Shown here one piece after another: positions 38,811-46,271 of a stretch of DNA of 64,000 nt (positions within the stretch are counted from its first letter, which is position 1; every line of letters begins with the position of its first letter). The stretch lies in assembly GCF_000759715.1 (NCBI RefSeq), contig NZ_BBLU01000006.1, positions 124,001 to 188,000 on the forward strand. Direction: 5' to 3'. Source of the DNA: Demequina mangrovi (GTDB taxonomy: Bacteria; Actinomycetota; Actinomycetes; Actinomycetales; Demequinaceae). The notes beneath the pieces were generated by a model. The model saw nothing but the letters and a program-made list of their open reading frames with translations, did not search any database and was not told the origin of the DNA. The translations under genes and the position numbers were made by a program.

Positions 38811-40511
38811 ATGACCACCAAGCCCCGCGCCGCGCTCTACCTCCGCCTATCGAAGACGACAGAGGCGTCGACGTCGATCGAGCGCCAGGAGGCGGATCTC
38901 CGAGCGCGCGCCGAGCGCGAGGGCTGGGCGATCGCGAAGGAGCACGTCCTCGTCGACGACGGTCTCTCAGGGCGCAAAGAGCGTGCGAAGGCGACCGAGG
39001 CGCTCGACCTCCTGCGGAGCGGTGCCGTACAGGTGCTCATGGTGTGGAAACTCGACCGCTTCGGGCGCCGTGGCGCGAAGGATCTTGCCGAGATCCAGGG
39101 CGCCCTCGACGACGCGCCGGGGTCGCGCTTCGTCGCGCTCCGGGACGGCCTCGACAGCGACCAGCGCGCGGGCTGGCACGTGGTCTCTGGTGTCCTCGGA
39201 GGGCTTGCGGCGGCCGAGGCGGAGAACATCTCGACGCGGTCAAAGTCGAGCCGCGCGCACCTGGTCACGGTCGGACGGTGGCCCGGAGGTCGCGCGCCCT
39301 ACGGCTACCGGACCACGCGCAACCCCGACGGTCCCGGGCGGGTGCTGGTCCAGGTCGACGGCGAGGTCGCCGAGGTGCGCCGCATGGTCGACGCGATCCT
39401 CGTAGGCGACGCGAGTGCGAACGGGCTCGCGAGGGACCTCACCGCGCGGGGCGTGCCCGCGCCGCGATCGGCATACAGGGCCGCCGCGCTCCGCCGCATC
39501 GAGGACCCGAGCGCGCCGGATCCCAAGGGCCTCGACCGGGGCGCATGGCAGGCGAGCACGGTGCGCGCGCTCCTGCGCGGGAACGCGATCGCGGGCTACC
39601 AGACTCGCGACCCGGAGCGGGTCGGGAAGGGCAAGCGGCCGGATCCCGCAGAACTCGACATGGTGCGCGACTCGGATCGGATGCCTCTCGTCGTCTGGGA
39701 TGCGATCGTGACCGCCGACGAACTCGCGGCGCTCCGCAGGAGATTCCCGCCGAAGAAGGACCGTGTGAGCGAGCACCGAGGGCGGCCGCCGCGCGCGCTC
39801 CTCAGCGGGAAGAAGGGGCTCGGACGGTGTGGCCTGTGCGGTGGACCGCTCTACATGGGCACCAGCGGCGGAGTGACGTCCTACAGGTGCGCGCGTCCCG
39901 GCGGGGGCGCGGTCTGTATGGGCGTGTCGATCCGATCGACCGCGACCGACGCCGAGGTCGGCGAGGCGCTCCTCTCGGTCGCCGGAGAGTGGCCGGTCGT
40001 CGAGCCTGTCACGCTCTCGGAGGCGGCCGCGCTCGACGCCGAGCGGGCGCGCGTGGAGGCGGCGCTCGACGAGATCACGCGCCAGAAGCGGGCGTCCTCG
40101 CGGGCGGAGCGGAAGGTGCTCTCTGAGCAGGAGGAAGCGCTCCTCGAAAGGCTCGACGCGCTCGCGGAGCAGGAGCCGGAGACGCGGGTCGAGATCCGGG
40201 AGACCGGCGAGACGTTCCGCGAGGCGTGGGAGCGCGCGGGCGTGCCCGAGCGCCGCGTGATCCTCGCGGGCGCGCTCGACGCGGTCGAGATCACGCCGAA
40301 GCGTGTGGACGGGCCCCGCTTTGACGCGAGTCGCATCGTGCTTCACTGGCGCGAGCGCGGCGAGGACGGCGCCGTCGAGATTCTCTCCGGCGACGCGCTC
40401 CGCGAGGCGATCGCGACGGATTCGACGCGGCGCAAGGTGACGCCGGAGCGCCGGGCCGAGATCGTCGCCGAGCGCGAGCGCCGCGAGGCCCGCGAGACCG
40501 CGAGCGCGTAG
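38811..40511 (+). CDS. Large serine recombinase (integrase)
   Basis: 566 residues. The catalytic domain (about 1-150) has the nucleophile Ser in AALYLRLS and the conserved Arg in WKLDRFGRR. It is followed by the recombinase domain, a zinc ribbon (CGLCGG...YRCAR...VC, around residues 343-372) and a coiled coil (about 405-460) typical of large serine integrases. It recombines attP with attB by double-strand cleavage around a 2-bp crossover. No strong promoter is visible in the 65 bp upstream, so read-through from the SOS promoter of the interrupted gene is possible. Confidence 0.96.
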   Translation: MTTKPRAALYLRLSKTTEASTSIERQEADLRARAEREGWAIAKEHVLVDDGLSGRKERAKATEALDLLRSGAVQVLMVWKLDRFGRRGAKDLAEIQGALDDAPGSRFVALRDGLDSDQRAGWHVVSGVLGGLAAAEAENISTRSKSSRAHLVTVGRWPGGRAPYGYRTTRNPDGPGRVLVQVDGEVAEVRRMVDAILVGDASANGLARDLTARGVPAPRSAYRAAALRRIEDPSAPDPKGLDRGAWQASTVRALLRGNAIAGYQTRDPERVGKGKRPDPAELDMVRDSDRMPLVVWDAIVTADELAALRRRFPPKKDRVSEHRGRPPRALLSGKKGLGRCGLCGGPLYMGTSGGVTSYRCARPGGGAVCMGVSIRSTATDAEVGEALLSVAGEWPVVEPVTLSEAAALDAERARVEAALDEITRQKRASSRAERKVLSEQEEALLERLDALAEQEPETRVEIRETGETFREAWERAGVPERRVILAGALDAVEITPKRVDGPRFDASRIVLHWRERGEDGAVEILSGDALREAIATDSTRRKVTPERRAEIVAERERREARETASA

Positions 40512-40531
40512 CGCGTTCACACCCGACGCCG

Positions 40532-40563
40532 AGCCCCCGGTCGCCAAGTGCGGCCGGGGGCTT
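40532..40563 (+). terminator. Terminator after the integrase gene
   Basis: AGCCCCCGG (40532-40540) pairs with CCGGGGGCT (40554-40562), a 9-bp GC stem followed by TT. It lies 20 nt after the integrase stop. Confidence 0.8.
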
Positions 40564-40626
40564 CCGCGCATGAGTTGCGGCGTGTGCTCGCTGGCTTGAC
40601 GCGGCGCGTGCGTGAGACTGTGAAAC

Positions 40627-41097
40627 GTGAATAGCCCCTGGTTGCTTCTGGTTGTCGGCGCCGTTCTCGGTTGGCTGCTCGACGTCTTCTTCGGATCCGC
40701 ATTGCGGAGGCGTGTCGAAGCGTCGATCGACCGTCGGAGCACGCGGAAGCGCCTTGCGCGGGAAGCGAGGGATGCGGCCTACAAAGCGCGCGTCGCCCTG
40801 CTCGCAGCATCGCCGAGCCTGTTCATCATGGAACGGACGCGCCTCGCGGCTATCGCTGGCTGGCGTGCGACGGTAGGCGTGGGAGCCCTTGTGATTAGCG
40901 CAACGGTTCTTATCGTCTCCGAGGTCAGCGCACTCGGCGACTATCCGGACTGGCTCGTCGCGGCGTCTCGGGTGCTCGCCGGGCTCGGCTTTGTTGTTGG
41001 CTCGGTGATGGTGAGCGGCGCGGTAGCGGCGGCGGAGGACCTCGCGAGCGTGGCCTCGTCGTTGAGTGATCTCGGGGGCGAGGGCGCCGCCGACTAG
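40627..41097 (+). CDS. Membrane cargo protein of the element, unrecognised
   Basis: 156 residues from a GTG start. One hydrophobic N-terminal helix (about 5-25), a basic amphipathic middle (about 27-75) and two hydrophobic segments near the C-terminus (about 80-98 and 110-135). Codon usage is noticeably less GC-rich than the surrounding genes, suggesting separate acquisition. It stands alone between the integrase terminator and a bidirectional terminator, on the strand opposite the structural genes, where prophages often carry immunity, exclusion or host-modifying genes. Function unknown. Confidence 0.7.
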   Translation: MNSPWLLLVVGAVLGWLLDVFFGSALRRRVEASIDRRSTRKRLAREARDAAYKARVALLAASPSLFIMERTRLAAIAGWRATVGVGALVISATVLIVSEVSALGDYPDWLVAASRVLAGLGFVVGSVMVSGAVAAAEDLASVASSLSDLGGEGAAD

Positions 41098-41132
41098 GCC
41101 CGCTATTCCGAGGAGCCCCCAGGACGCACGAA

Positions 41133-41177
41133 AGGCCCCCGACCCGGGCCCTGGGAGGGGCGTCGGGTCGAGGGCCT
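41133..41177. terminator. Bidirectional terminator between cargo and structural genes
   Basis: AGGCCCCCGACCC (41133-41145) pairs with GGGTCGAGGGCCT (41165-41177), 13 bp with one mismatch. It lies between the convergent cargo gene (stop 41097) and the minus-strand operon (stop 41198). Confidence 0.8.
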
Positions 41178-41197
41178 GAGAGGGGCGCGGAGGGCGC

Positions 41198-41503
41198 CTA
41201 GAGAGCGAGGACGTCGCGGCCCGCGAGGCGGGCGCGGATCTCGGCGCGGGCGAGGGGCGTGGGCCGCGAGGCGCCGGGAGCAACGGCGTCGGCGATCGCG
41301 CGGAACGCGGCGCGGGCTCCGGCCCGGCCGAGGTCGTGGTCGAGCGCGTAGGTCCGGGCCGCCTTCGCGGCGCGGTCGAGGGTCCAGCCGCCGCGCCGGG
41401 GCGGGGTGAGGACGAGGGGCGGGAGGGTCTCGTCGGGCTTCCAGTGGCGGGGCTGGAGTTCGATCTCGGAGGCCGCGATCGGCGCCGAGGCGGGGCGCCT
41501 CAC
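41198..41503 (-). CDS. Unrecognised 101-residue phage-type protein
   Basis: The last gene of the minus-strand operon. Its ATG overlaps the stop of the TerS-like gene by four bases (ATGA). The product is soluble, Ala/Arg-rich, with a predicted helical middle (DRAAKAARTYALDHDLGRAGARAAFRA). No known motif. Tight coupling to the TerS-like gene suggests a role in packaging or its control. Confidence 0.65.
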   Translation of the reverse strand: MRRPASAPIAASEIELQPRHWKPDETLPPLVLTPPRRGGWTLDRAAKAARTYALDHDLGRAGARAAFRAIADAVAPGASRPTPLARAEIRARLAGRDVLAL

Positions 41504-41877
41504 TGGCCGCTCCAGCGGGTGCGAGCGGCGCCGCGAGCCTTCGCCGTGCGGGACGCCGGGCCGGAGGCCGCGAGGCGGGCGAGGATCGTCGCGGCGGCCG
41601 TGCGCGCGAGGCGCGACTCCACGCTCGCCGGGTGGACGACGGGCTGGCCCATCGAGCCGGTCGAGACGTACCCGGCCGCGCGGGCGGCCTCGTCGAGGCG
41701 GTCGGCCGAGGAGACCAGGGCGGCGGCCTGGGAGAGGCTGGAGAGTTCCGCGCCCGCGAGGTCCGGGCGCTCGTCAAGGACGCCGAGGAAGACGTCGCGG
41801 GCCTCGGGGGTCCAGTCGTCGGGGAGGGGCCACTCGTCGGCGGTCGACGGGGCGGCGGGGGCGGGGGTCGCGGGCAT
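41500..41877 (-). CDS. Candidate phage terminase small subunit (P27-like)
   Basis: 125 residues. AAGGAG fixes the start at 41877; the frame extends further without support. DDWTPEARDVFLGVLDERPDL and AALVSSADRLDEAARAAGYV form a helical domain. QPVVHPASVESRLARTAAA resembles the conserved C-terminal part of P27-type small terminases, which select viral DNA for packaging. No large terminase is present, as in satellites that redirect a helper phage's packaging motor. Assignment is by pattern and is moderate. Confidence 0.6.
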   Translation of the reverse strand: MPATPAPAAPSTADEWPLPDDWTPEARDVFLGVLDERPDLAGAELSSLSQAAALVSSADRLDEAARAAGYVSTGSMGQPVVHPASVESRLARTAAATILARLAASGPASRTAKARGAARTRWSGQ

Positions 41878-42015
41878 CGGATCTCCTTCCGGAGGGTGAT
41901 TTGAGGACGTCGAAAACTGGGGGGATCGAGCATCGAGACAGGGAGGCGCTATGCCCACCGGGCTTCTGTGCGACCCCCTGGGGGGAGGGGGCCCCAGGGG
42001 GTCGCGGCGAGCGGG

Positions 42016-42312
42016 TCAGGCCCCGGCGAGGACGGCGACGCGGGCGCGCTCGCCGAGGGACGCGAGCGGGCCCGAGGCATAGCGCGCATCCCTGGGGATC
42101 GGGCCGGTCGCCGAGAGCGACGCGACCGCTCGCGCGTTGAGCCGGTCGAGGATCTCGCGGGCCTCGGCGACGTGGGCCGGGTCGCCGAGGATCTCCGAGA
42201 GGCGGCGCTGATCGCGGCGGCGATCCGAGAAGCGCGCCGCGCCAGGGAGCGGGTACGGGCAGGGCGGATCCACGACGGCCGCCAGGCGTGCGGCGACGAC
42301 GGGCGCGATCAT
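42016..42312 (-). CDS. Unrecognised 98-residue protein of the element
   Basis: The ATG overlaps the stop of the upstream small frame by four bases (ATGA), so it is translationally coupled. The sequence has an Arg-rich stretch (FSDRRRDQRRLSEILGD) and a helical segment (AHVAEAREILDRLNARAVASL). The frame continues upstream through non-coding-looking sequence, so the start comes from the coupling. Function unknown. Confidence 0.6.
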   Translation of the reverse strand: MIAPVVAARLAAVVDPPCPYPLPGAARFSDRRRDQRRLSEILGDPAHVAEAREILDRLNARAVASLSATGPIPRDARYASGPLASLGERARVAVLAGA

Positions 42313-42572
42313 CCGAGGTGTCCCGGGACGCCGACGAGGACGGGGAGCGGCTCGTCGTGGGCGGGTACTGCGAGCGCCGGGACGGGGCGCCAGGGATCGG
42401 AGGCGGGGTCGGTCATGCGGGCGGGTCCTTCCGGTCGAGGGGTGGCGGGGAGGGAGTCGGCCAGGCGCGGGCGGTTGCTCGGCAGGGACGCCGAGGCGAG
42501 GGCGGTCGCGGCGAGGTCCTCGGCGTCGAGCGGGCCCGTCGGGCGGGCGGTCCAGGGGTGCGCGGGAGTCAT
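42309..42572 (-). CDS. Small unrecognised protein of the element
   Basis: 87 residues if started at 42572, which is 12 nt after the stop of the upstream 274-residue gene. An internal ATG at 42416 has a better GAAGGA site and would give only 35 residues. The sequence is Pro/Ala-rich with no motif. Its stop overlaps the next gene's start. Confidence 0.45.
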   Translation of the reverse strand: MTPAHPWTARPTGPLDAEDLAATALASASLPSNRPRLADSLPATPRPEGPARMTDPASDPWRPVPALAVPAHDEPLPVLVGVPGHLG

Positions 42573-42584
42573 GCGGTCGGGGTC

Positions 42585-43409
42585 CTATCGGGTCAGGCGG
42601 AGGGCGGGACGGCGGTCGGTCAGGGGCGCCGGGCGGAACGTGATCGTGCCGCGACGCTTCACGGGGGCGCCCCAACGCTCGGCGGCCAGGGCGTAGAGCG
42701 TGGGCAGGTCGGCGAGGGCGCCGGGAGTGCCCGCGTCGGCGTAGGCGCGGCCGAGGTCGGGGCGGGCGATCGCCTCGGCGTCGTCGTAGGCCGCCAGGAA
42801 CGCCCCTACGGCGTCCGCGTCGACCACGGGGCGACCGTCGGGCAGGTACGGCCGGACGAGGGCCAGGGCGGCGGTCTGGGCGCCGCGCGAGGTGCGGAGG
42901 TCGCGGGCGGTGTGGGCGAGCGCGTCGGCGTGCGCCGCGAGATCCAGGGGCAGGCGAGCGAGGAGAGAGTCGAGCCGCTTCGCCAGGTACAGGCCTTCGG
43001 CCGGGGTCGCCGGATCGCGCCAGAGCGACGCCGAGGCGGAGGCAGGCGCCGCGAGGATCTCGGCCGCGTCGTCGAGGATCTCGGCGGCCAGGCGGGCGGC
43101 CTGCGAGGGCTCGACGGGCGAGCCGTGGATCGCGTAGCCGAGGCCGTGGCGGTACGTCAGGCCGCGAGCGGCGAGATCCGCCGCGAGGGGCTCGGGGGCG
43201 AGGAGGCCCACGGGCCAGGCGGTCGAGAAGCCCCGGCGCTCGATCCGGCGGGCGAGGGCCGGGAGGGGCGAGGCGTCGGGCTCGGGCGCGAGGCACCAGG
43301 CGGCGAGGCCGCCCGGGGCGGCGGTTAGGAGGGCGGGCAGGCCGAGGCGGGCGCGCGCGTCGGCGAGGACGTCGGCGAGCGGGCGGTCGGCGAGGAGGGT
43401 CGAGGGCAT
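42585..43409 (-). CDS. Unrecognised 274-residue protein of the element
   Basis: The largest non-structural gene of the minus strand. The protein is Ala/Leu-rich and mostly helical, with segments such as AARLAAEILDDAAEILAA and GLYLAKRLDSLLARLPLDL; no nuclease, helicase or primase motif is seen. It begins 320 bp downstream of copy A of the 45-bp two-block repeat and of a G-rich tandem repeat. By position it could be a replication or regulatory protein acting at these sites; this is inference. Confidence 0.6.
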   Translation of the reverse strand: MPSTLLADRPLADVLADARARLGLPALLTAAPGGLAAWCLAPEPDASPLPALARRIERRGFSTAWPVGLLAPEPLAADLAARGLTYRHGLGYAIHGSPVEPSQAARLAAEILDDAAEILAAPASASASLWRDPATPAEGLYLAKRLDSLLARLPLDLAAHADALAHTARDLRTSRGAQTAALALVRPYLPDGRPVVDADAVGAFLAAYDDAEAIARPDLGRAYADAGTPGALADLPTLYALAAERWGAPVKRRGTITFRPAPLTDRRPALRLTR

Positions 43410-43688
43410 GGTCGGGGGCCTTTCGGGGTGGGGAGCGGGCGGGGCCCGGCGCGTCGGCGGCGTGCGGGGCGGGGGCGGAGCCCTGGGCTGAGGACGGGCG
43501 GAAGATGGGCGCCCAACGGATTAGCCGCCTGTGTAAACGGCCTCCGGCCGTGGCAAGGCGGGGAACCCGCCCCCGGCGCCTGAACAGCGCACTTGCCAGC
43601 GCAACTAATAAGGGCGGCAAGGCAGGGGGCAAGGGGGGGCAGGCGAGGGGTCGGCCGGCGATTTAGAAGCTCCTGCTAGTTCGCACTA

Positions 43689-43711
43689 GGGGGCAAGGGG
43701 GCAAGGGGGCA
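43689..43711 (+). repeat. Three tandem GGGGGCAA units
   Basis: Units at 43689-43696, 43697-43704 and 43705-43711 (the last incomplete). With the following TAGGG the strand has four G-runs and could form a G-quadruplex. Confidence 0.65.
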
Positions 43712-43729
43712 CCTAGGGAGAGAGAACGC

Positions 43730-43774
43730 CATAGCAACTAACCAGAAACACACTCACTTTCATCACTTCACCAC
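43730..43774 (+). repeat. Two-block 45-bp repeat, copy A
   Basis: CATAGC-N3-TAAC, then 11 bp, then TCACTTTCAT followed by CACTTCACCAC. Same spacing as copies B (47262-47306) and C (47199-47243, inverted); one base differs in the second block. Confidence 0.85.
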
Positions 43775-43779
43775 CGGAC

Positions 43780-43968
43780 CTAGGCCGAGGCGCCGAGGAG
43801 GGCCCGGAGTCGGGCGATCTCGGAGGCCTGGGCGGTGATCGTCGCGCGGAGGTGCTCGACGTGGGCCCGCTCGCGGGCGCGCTGGGCGGCCTTGCGGCAG
43901 GCGGCCGAGTGCGCCGAGGTGGCCGAGGCGGGGTCGCATCCGAGGCAGGGGCGAGAGGTGGCGGGCAT
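43780..43968 (-). CDS. Small Cys-pair and coiled-coil protein of the element
   Basis: 62 residues from 43968, preceded by AAAGGAG. The N-terminus has PCLGCDP and HSAACRK, giving Cys-X2-Cys and His-X3-Cys pairs that could bind zinc. A basic stretch and a leucine-zipper-like helix follow (EHLRATITAQASEIARLRALL). The design resembles a small DNA-binding regulator. It ends 6 bp from copy A of the two-block repeat. Confidence 0.65.
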   Translation of the reverse strand: MPATSRPCLGCDPASATSAHSAACRKAAQRARERAHVEHLRATITAQASEIARLRALLGASA

Positions 43969-44003
43969 GGGGTCTCCTTTGTGAGTCACGCAAACGGGCC
44001 GAG

Positions 44004-44057
44004 CGAACGCCCCTCCGGCGCGGGTGAGCCTTTAGGACCGGGCCGGAGGGGCGTTCG
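44004..44057. repeat. Perfect 16-bp inverted repeat
   Basis: CGAACGCCCCTCCGGC (44004-44019) and its exact complement (44042-44057) are separated by 22 bp. It lies directly upstream of the small Cys-pair gene and could be a stable hairpin, an operator or a terminator. Confidence 0.7.
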
Positions 44058-44092
44058 GGGCAGGAGTAGGCCGGGGAGGGCCCTCCTGCTCA

Positions 44093-44113
44093 GGAGAGCC
44101 TCAGAGGCTCTCC
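44093..44113 (-). terminator. Hairpin downstream of capsid-connector genes
   Basis: GGAGAGCCT-CAG-AGGCTCTCC is a perfect 9-bp stem with a 3-nt loop, about 90 bp after the connector stop on the minus strand. Confidence 0.65.
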
Positions 44114-44199
44114 AGGGCCGCTCTCGCGGCCATGCGTGCGAGGCCTAGGCCGGGCACGGGTGGCACGCGAAAGGGCGGGAGCGGGGCGCCTGCGATTTG

Positions 44200-44598
44200 T
44201 CAGGCGGTGGCGTCGTAGGCCGAGGGCGTGCGGACGTCGCCGACGTAGCCGCCGGGGCGGCCAGTGGCGAGGCGCTTCAGGTCGGCGCGCTCGCGGTGCG
44301 TGAGCATGACGCCGGTCGCCGTGTCGAGCGTGAAGCCGTTCCCGTCGAGGGTCTCCGAGCGGAGGCCCTGCGGGTTCTCCCACTCGCGCCGGGCGGCCTT
44401 CAGGGTGATGACGCGCGCCAGGGGCGGGGCGTCGGTCTCCCAGGTGGTCGCGACGCGCTCGGGGACGGTGGCGAGCACGACGGCCGTAGCGTCGTCGAGG
44501 GCGGCGACCGCGCGGGCGAGGTCCGAGCCCTGGAGCCCGCCGGGCTCGAAGCCGAGGCGGGTCTCCAGGGCGGACACGTCAGGCGGCAGGGCCGCCAC
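44200..44598 (-). CDS. Candidate phage head-tail connector
   Basis: 132 residues beginning 2 nt after the capsid gene stop. The N-terminal helical pair (LARAVAALDDATAVVLATVP) and the C-terminal DGNGFTLDTATGVMLTHRERADL pattern resemble gp6/gp15-type head completion proteins, which form a ring under the portal. The position right after the capsid gene supports this. No portal gene is present, so the partner would have to come from a helper phage. Assignment is moderate. Confidence 0.6.
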   Translation of the reverse strand: MAALPPDVSALETRLGFEPGGLQGSDLARAVAALDDATAVVLATVPERVATTWETDAPPLARVITLKAARREWENPQGLRSETLDGNGFTLDTATGVMLTHRERADLKRLATGRPGGYVGDVRTPSAYDATA

Positions 44599-44600
44599 GC

Positions 44601-45488
44601 TTACGCGCCGGTCGTGTTGATCGCGACCGCGCCGATCCCGTCGGTGAGCACGGTCTCGCCGGTCTCGGCGTCGTGCTTCGGGATCGGCAGGAGCGCGGCG
44701 CCGACGAAGGTCGACACGGTCGAGAGGCTCTGACCGTTGGCCGGGTTCGTGCCACGGAGCACGCGGACGGCGAAGCCGCCGTCGGCGGTGCGGTGCGCGG
44801 CCGAGTTGGTCTCGTCGAGCGGCTCGGGCGCGACGATCGCGAGGCCGATCGCGGCGCGGACCATCACGACGAGGGTCTCGGGCGCGACGCGGTTGTTCTC
44901 GACGATCGTCATCCCGGCGACCTTCGGCATGGCGTCCGAGGTGTCGACGTCGTCGCCGGACAGGAGGAGGTGCTCGTACGCGGTCGGGCCCGCGACGACG
45001 ACGATCTCGCCGGGGACCTGGTTCGCGCGGAGCATCGCGCGGGCCTTGACCAGCGCGGCCTTCGGGTTGGCGCTGTCGTAGGTGATCGAGGCCTCGGTCG
45101 CCATGCCGTCGAGGAGCGCGGCGACCTTGCCCTCGATCTTGCCCGCGACCGCGCGGGCCTGCGGGGCGAGGATCTGGCGGGTGTAGTCCTCCAGGTCGAG
45201 GGTCGACTCCGAGAGCGAGAGCGACACGGTCGAGTAGGCCTCGGTGTCGAGCGTGATCGGGAAGGTCTGCTCGACGACGCCGTCGACCGAGTAGTCGGAG
45301 GTGTCGCCGAGGGCGCGCTCCGAGGCCGAGGTCGAGCCCGGGACCTCGATATTCACGGTCGAGCCGTGGCCGGGCTGGAAGCCGATCGACGCCGAGGTGT
45401 GGACCAGGCCCGCGAGGCCGAAGTCGGCCTTCGCCAGGTCGGCGGTCACGTTCGCGAGGTCGCGGGGGTCAAGAAGGGTGTTCGTCAT
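44601..45488 (-). CDS. Phage major capsid protein (P22 coat-like)
   Basis: 295 residues. TVNIEVPGSTSASERALGD, EQTFPITLDTEAYSTVSLS and QILAPQARAVAGKIEGKVAALL match the pattern of P22-type coat proteins with an HK97 fold. The C-terminal region includes GFAVRVLRGTNPANGQSLSTV. It assembles the icosahedral head. It is preceded by the scaffold-like gene and followed by the connector candidate, the usual head-gene order. The start is set by GGAT just upstream of ATG 45488; the ribosome-binding site is weak. Confidence 0.85.
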   Translation of the reverse strand: MTNTLLDPRDLANVTADLAKADFGLAGLVHTSASIGFQPGHGSTVNIEVPGSTSASERALGDTSDYSVDGVVEQTFPITLDTEAYSTVSLSLSESTLDLEDYTRQILAPQARAVAGKIEGKVAALLDGMATEASITYDSANPKAALVKARAMLRANQVPGEIVVVAGPTAYEHLLLSGDDVDTSDAMPKVAGMTIVENNRVAPETLVVMVRAAIGLAIVAPEPLDETNSAAHRTADGGFAVRVLRGTNPANGQSLSTVSTFVGAALLPIPKHDAETGETVLTDGIGAVAINTTGA

Positions 45489-45642
45489 GGGGGATCCAAT
45501 CGGGAAGGGGTGTGAGGGTTGGACGTCCTCGCCGGACGGCGATGCCGGGCCGCGTCATGCGCTGGCCGGGGGCGAGGTTTCTGGGCTCCGTCCGCGCCTG
45601 GCGATCGGAGGGGTCTGGGCTCGGGGAGACAGAGACGCGAGA

Positions 45643-45680
45643 GCCCCCGGCGGACCTGTCTCACGGGTCCGGCCGGGGGC
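45643..45680 (-). terminator. Hairpin between scaffold and capsid genes
   Basis: GCCCCCGGCGGACC (45643-45656) pairs with GGTCC and GCCGGGGGC (45666-45680, one bulged G). It could reduce read-through from the scaffold gene into the capsid gene or adjust the protein ratio. Confidence 0.65.
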
Positions 45681-45734
45681 GGTGCGTCGACCGCGTCGCG
45701 CGAGCCCAGAAGCGCGAGGCGGGAGTCGGTGGGG

Positions 45735-46271
45735 CTAGATCCTCTCGGCGGAGATCTTCGCCGCGAGGGCGCCGAGATCAGTCGGCGCGGGATCGGCGTC
45801 GCCGGACGAGTGGCCCGGGACGCCCGCGAGGCGGGGCTCCGGGCGGGTCCGGAGATCCGAGCCCGGGGCGGGCACCTCGGAGGCGCCACGGAGCGCCGCG
45901 AGGGTAGCGGCCTTGCGCTCGACGTCCTCGGCGGAGTCGCCGGACAGGAACGCGAGCGCGTCGGCCTCGGCGGCGGCGTCGAGGCCCTCGGGGAGCGGGT
46001 GGCGCCGGAGAGCGGACTCGCGCCAGAGAGCGCGCTCGGCGTCGGCCTGGGAGGCCTTCGCGGTGGCGAGCGCCTCGGTCGCGTGCTTCGCCTCGTCGCG
46101 AGCGGCGGTGAGGGCGCCGGTCGCCTGCTTCGCCTCGTCGCGCGCGGCGTCGCGCTCGGCGCGGAGGTTCTGGACCAAGGTCCAGGCGCGGGCCGGGTCG
46201 AAGTCCTCGCCCCAGGGGGCGGGCTTGTCGCCGTCGGCAGGCGTGGGGGCGGGAGTGGGCTCGGTCGTCAT
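45735..46271 (-). CDS. Candidate capsid scaffold protein
   Basis: 178 residues with AGGAGG fixing the start at 46271. A Pro/Thr-rich N-terminus is followed by a long coiled coil (about 35-85, with repeated RDEAKQATGALTAA and RDEAKHATEALATA units) and a disordered acidic C-terminal part ending in a short helix. Composition, coiled coil and position before the capsid gene are typical of phage scaffolds, which guide head assembly and are then removed. Confidence 0.75.
   Translation of the reverse strand: MTTEPTPAPTPADGDKPAPWGEDFDPARAWTLVQNLRAERDAARDEAKQATGALTAARDEAKHATEALATAKASQADAERALWRESALRRHPLPEGLDAAAEADALAFLSGDSAEDVERKAATLAALRGASEVPAPGSDLRTRPEPRLAGVPGHSSGDADPAPTDLGALAAKISAERI

Larger units (their letters stand above)
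43410..43779. other. Gene-free control region with G-rich tandem repeats and repeat copy A
   Basis: 370 bp without a convincing gene. It contains CTTGCC/GGCAAG inverted segments around 43593-43622, dense G-tracts at 43619-43655, three tandem GGGGGCAA-like units (43689-43711), and copy A of the two-block repeat (43730-43774). Likely an origin, operator or packaging region. Confidence 0.5.

Noticed and set aside
42016-43632. 538-codon minus-strand frame in the element
   Set aside because: Most of it is Arg/Pro-rich and lies across the better 274-residue gene; only the last 98 codons, coupled by ATGA to the preceding small frame, were kept.
43689-43711. CRISPR-like array
   Set aside because: The units are 8-bp contiguous tandem repeats without spacers, and no cas genes are present.
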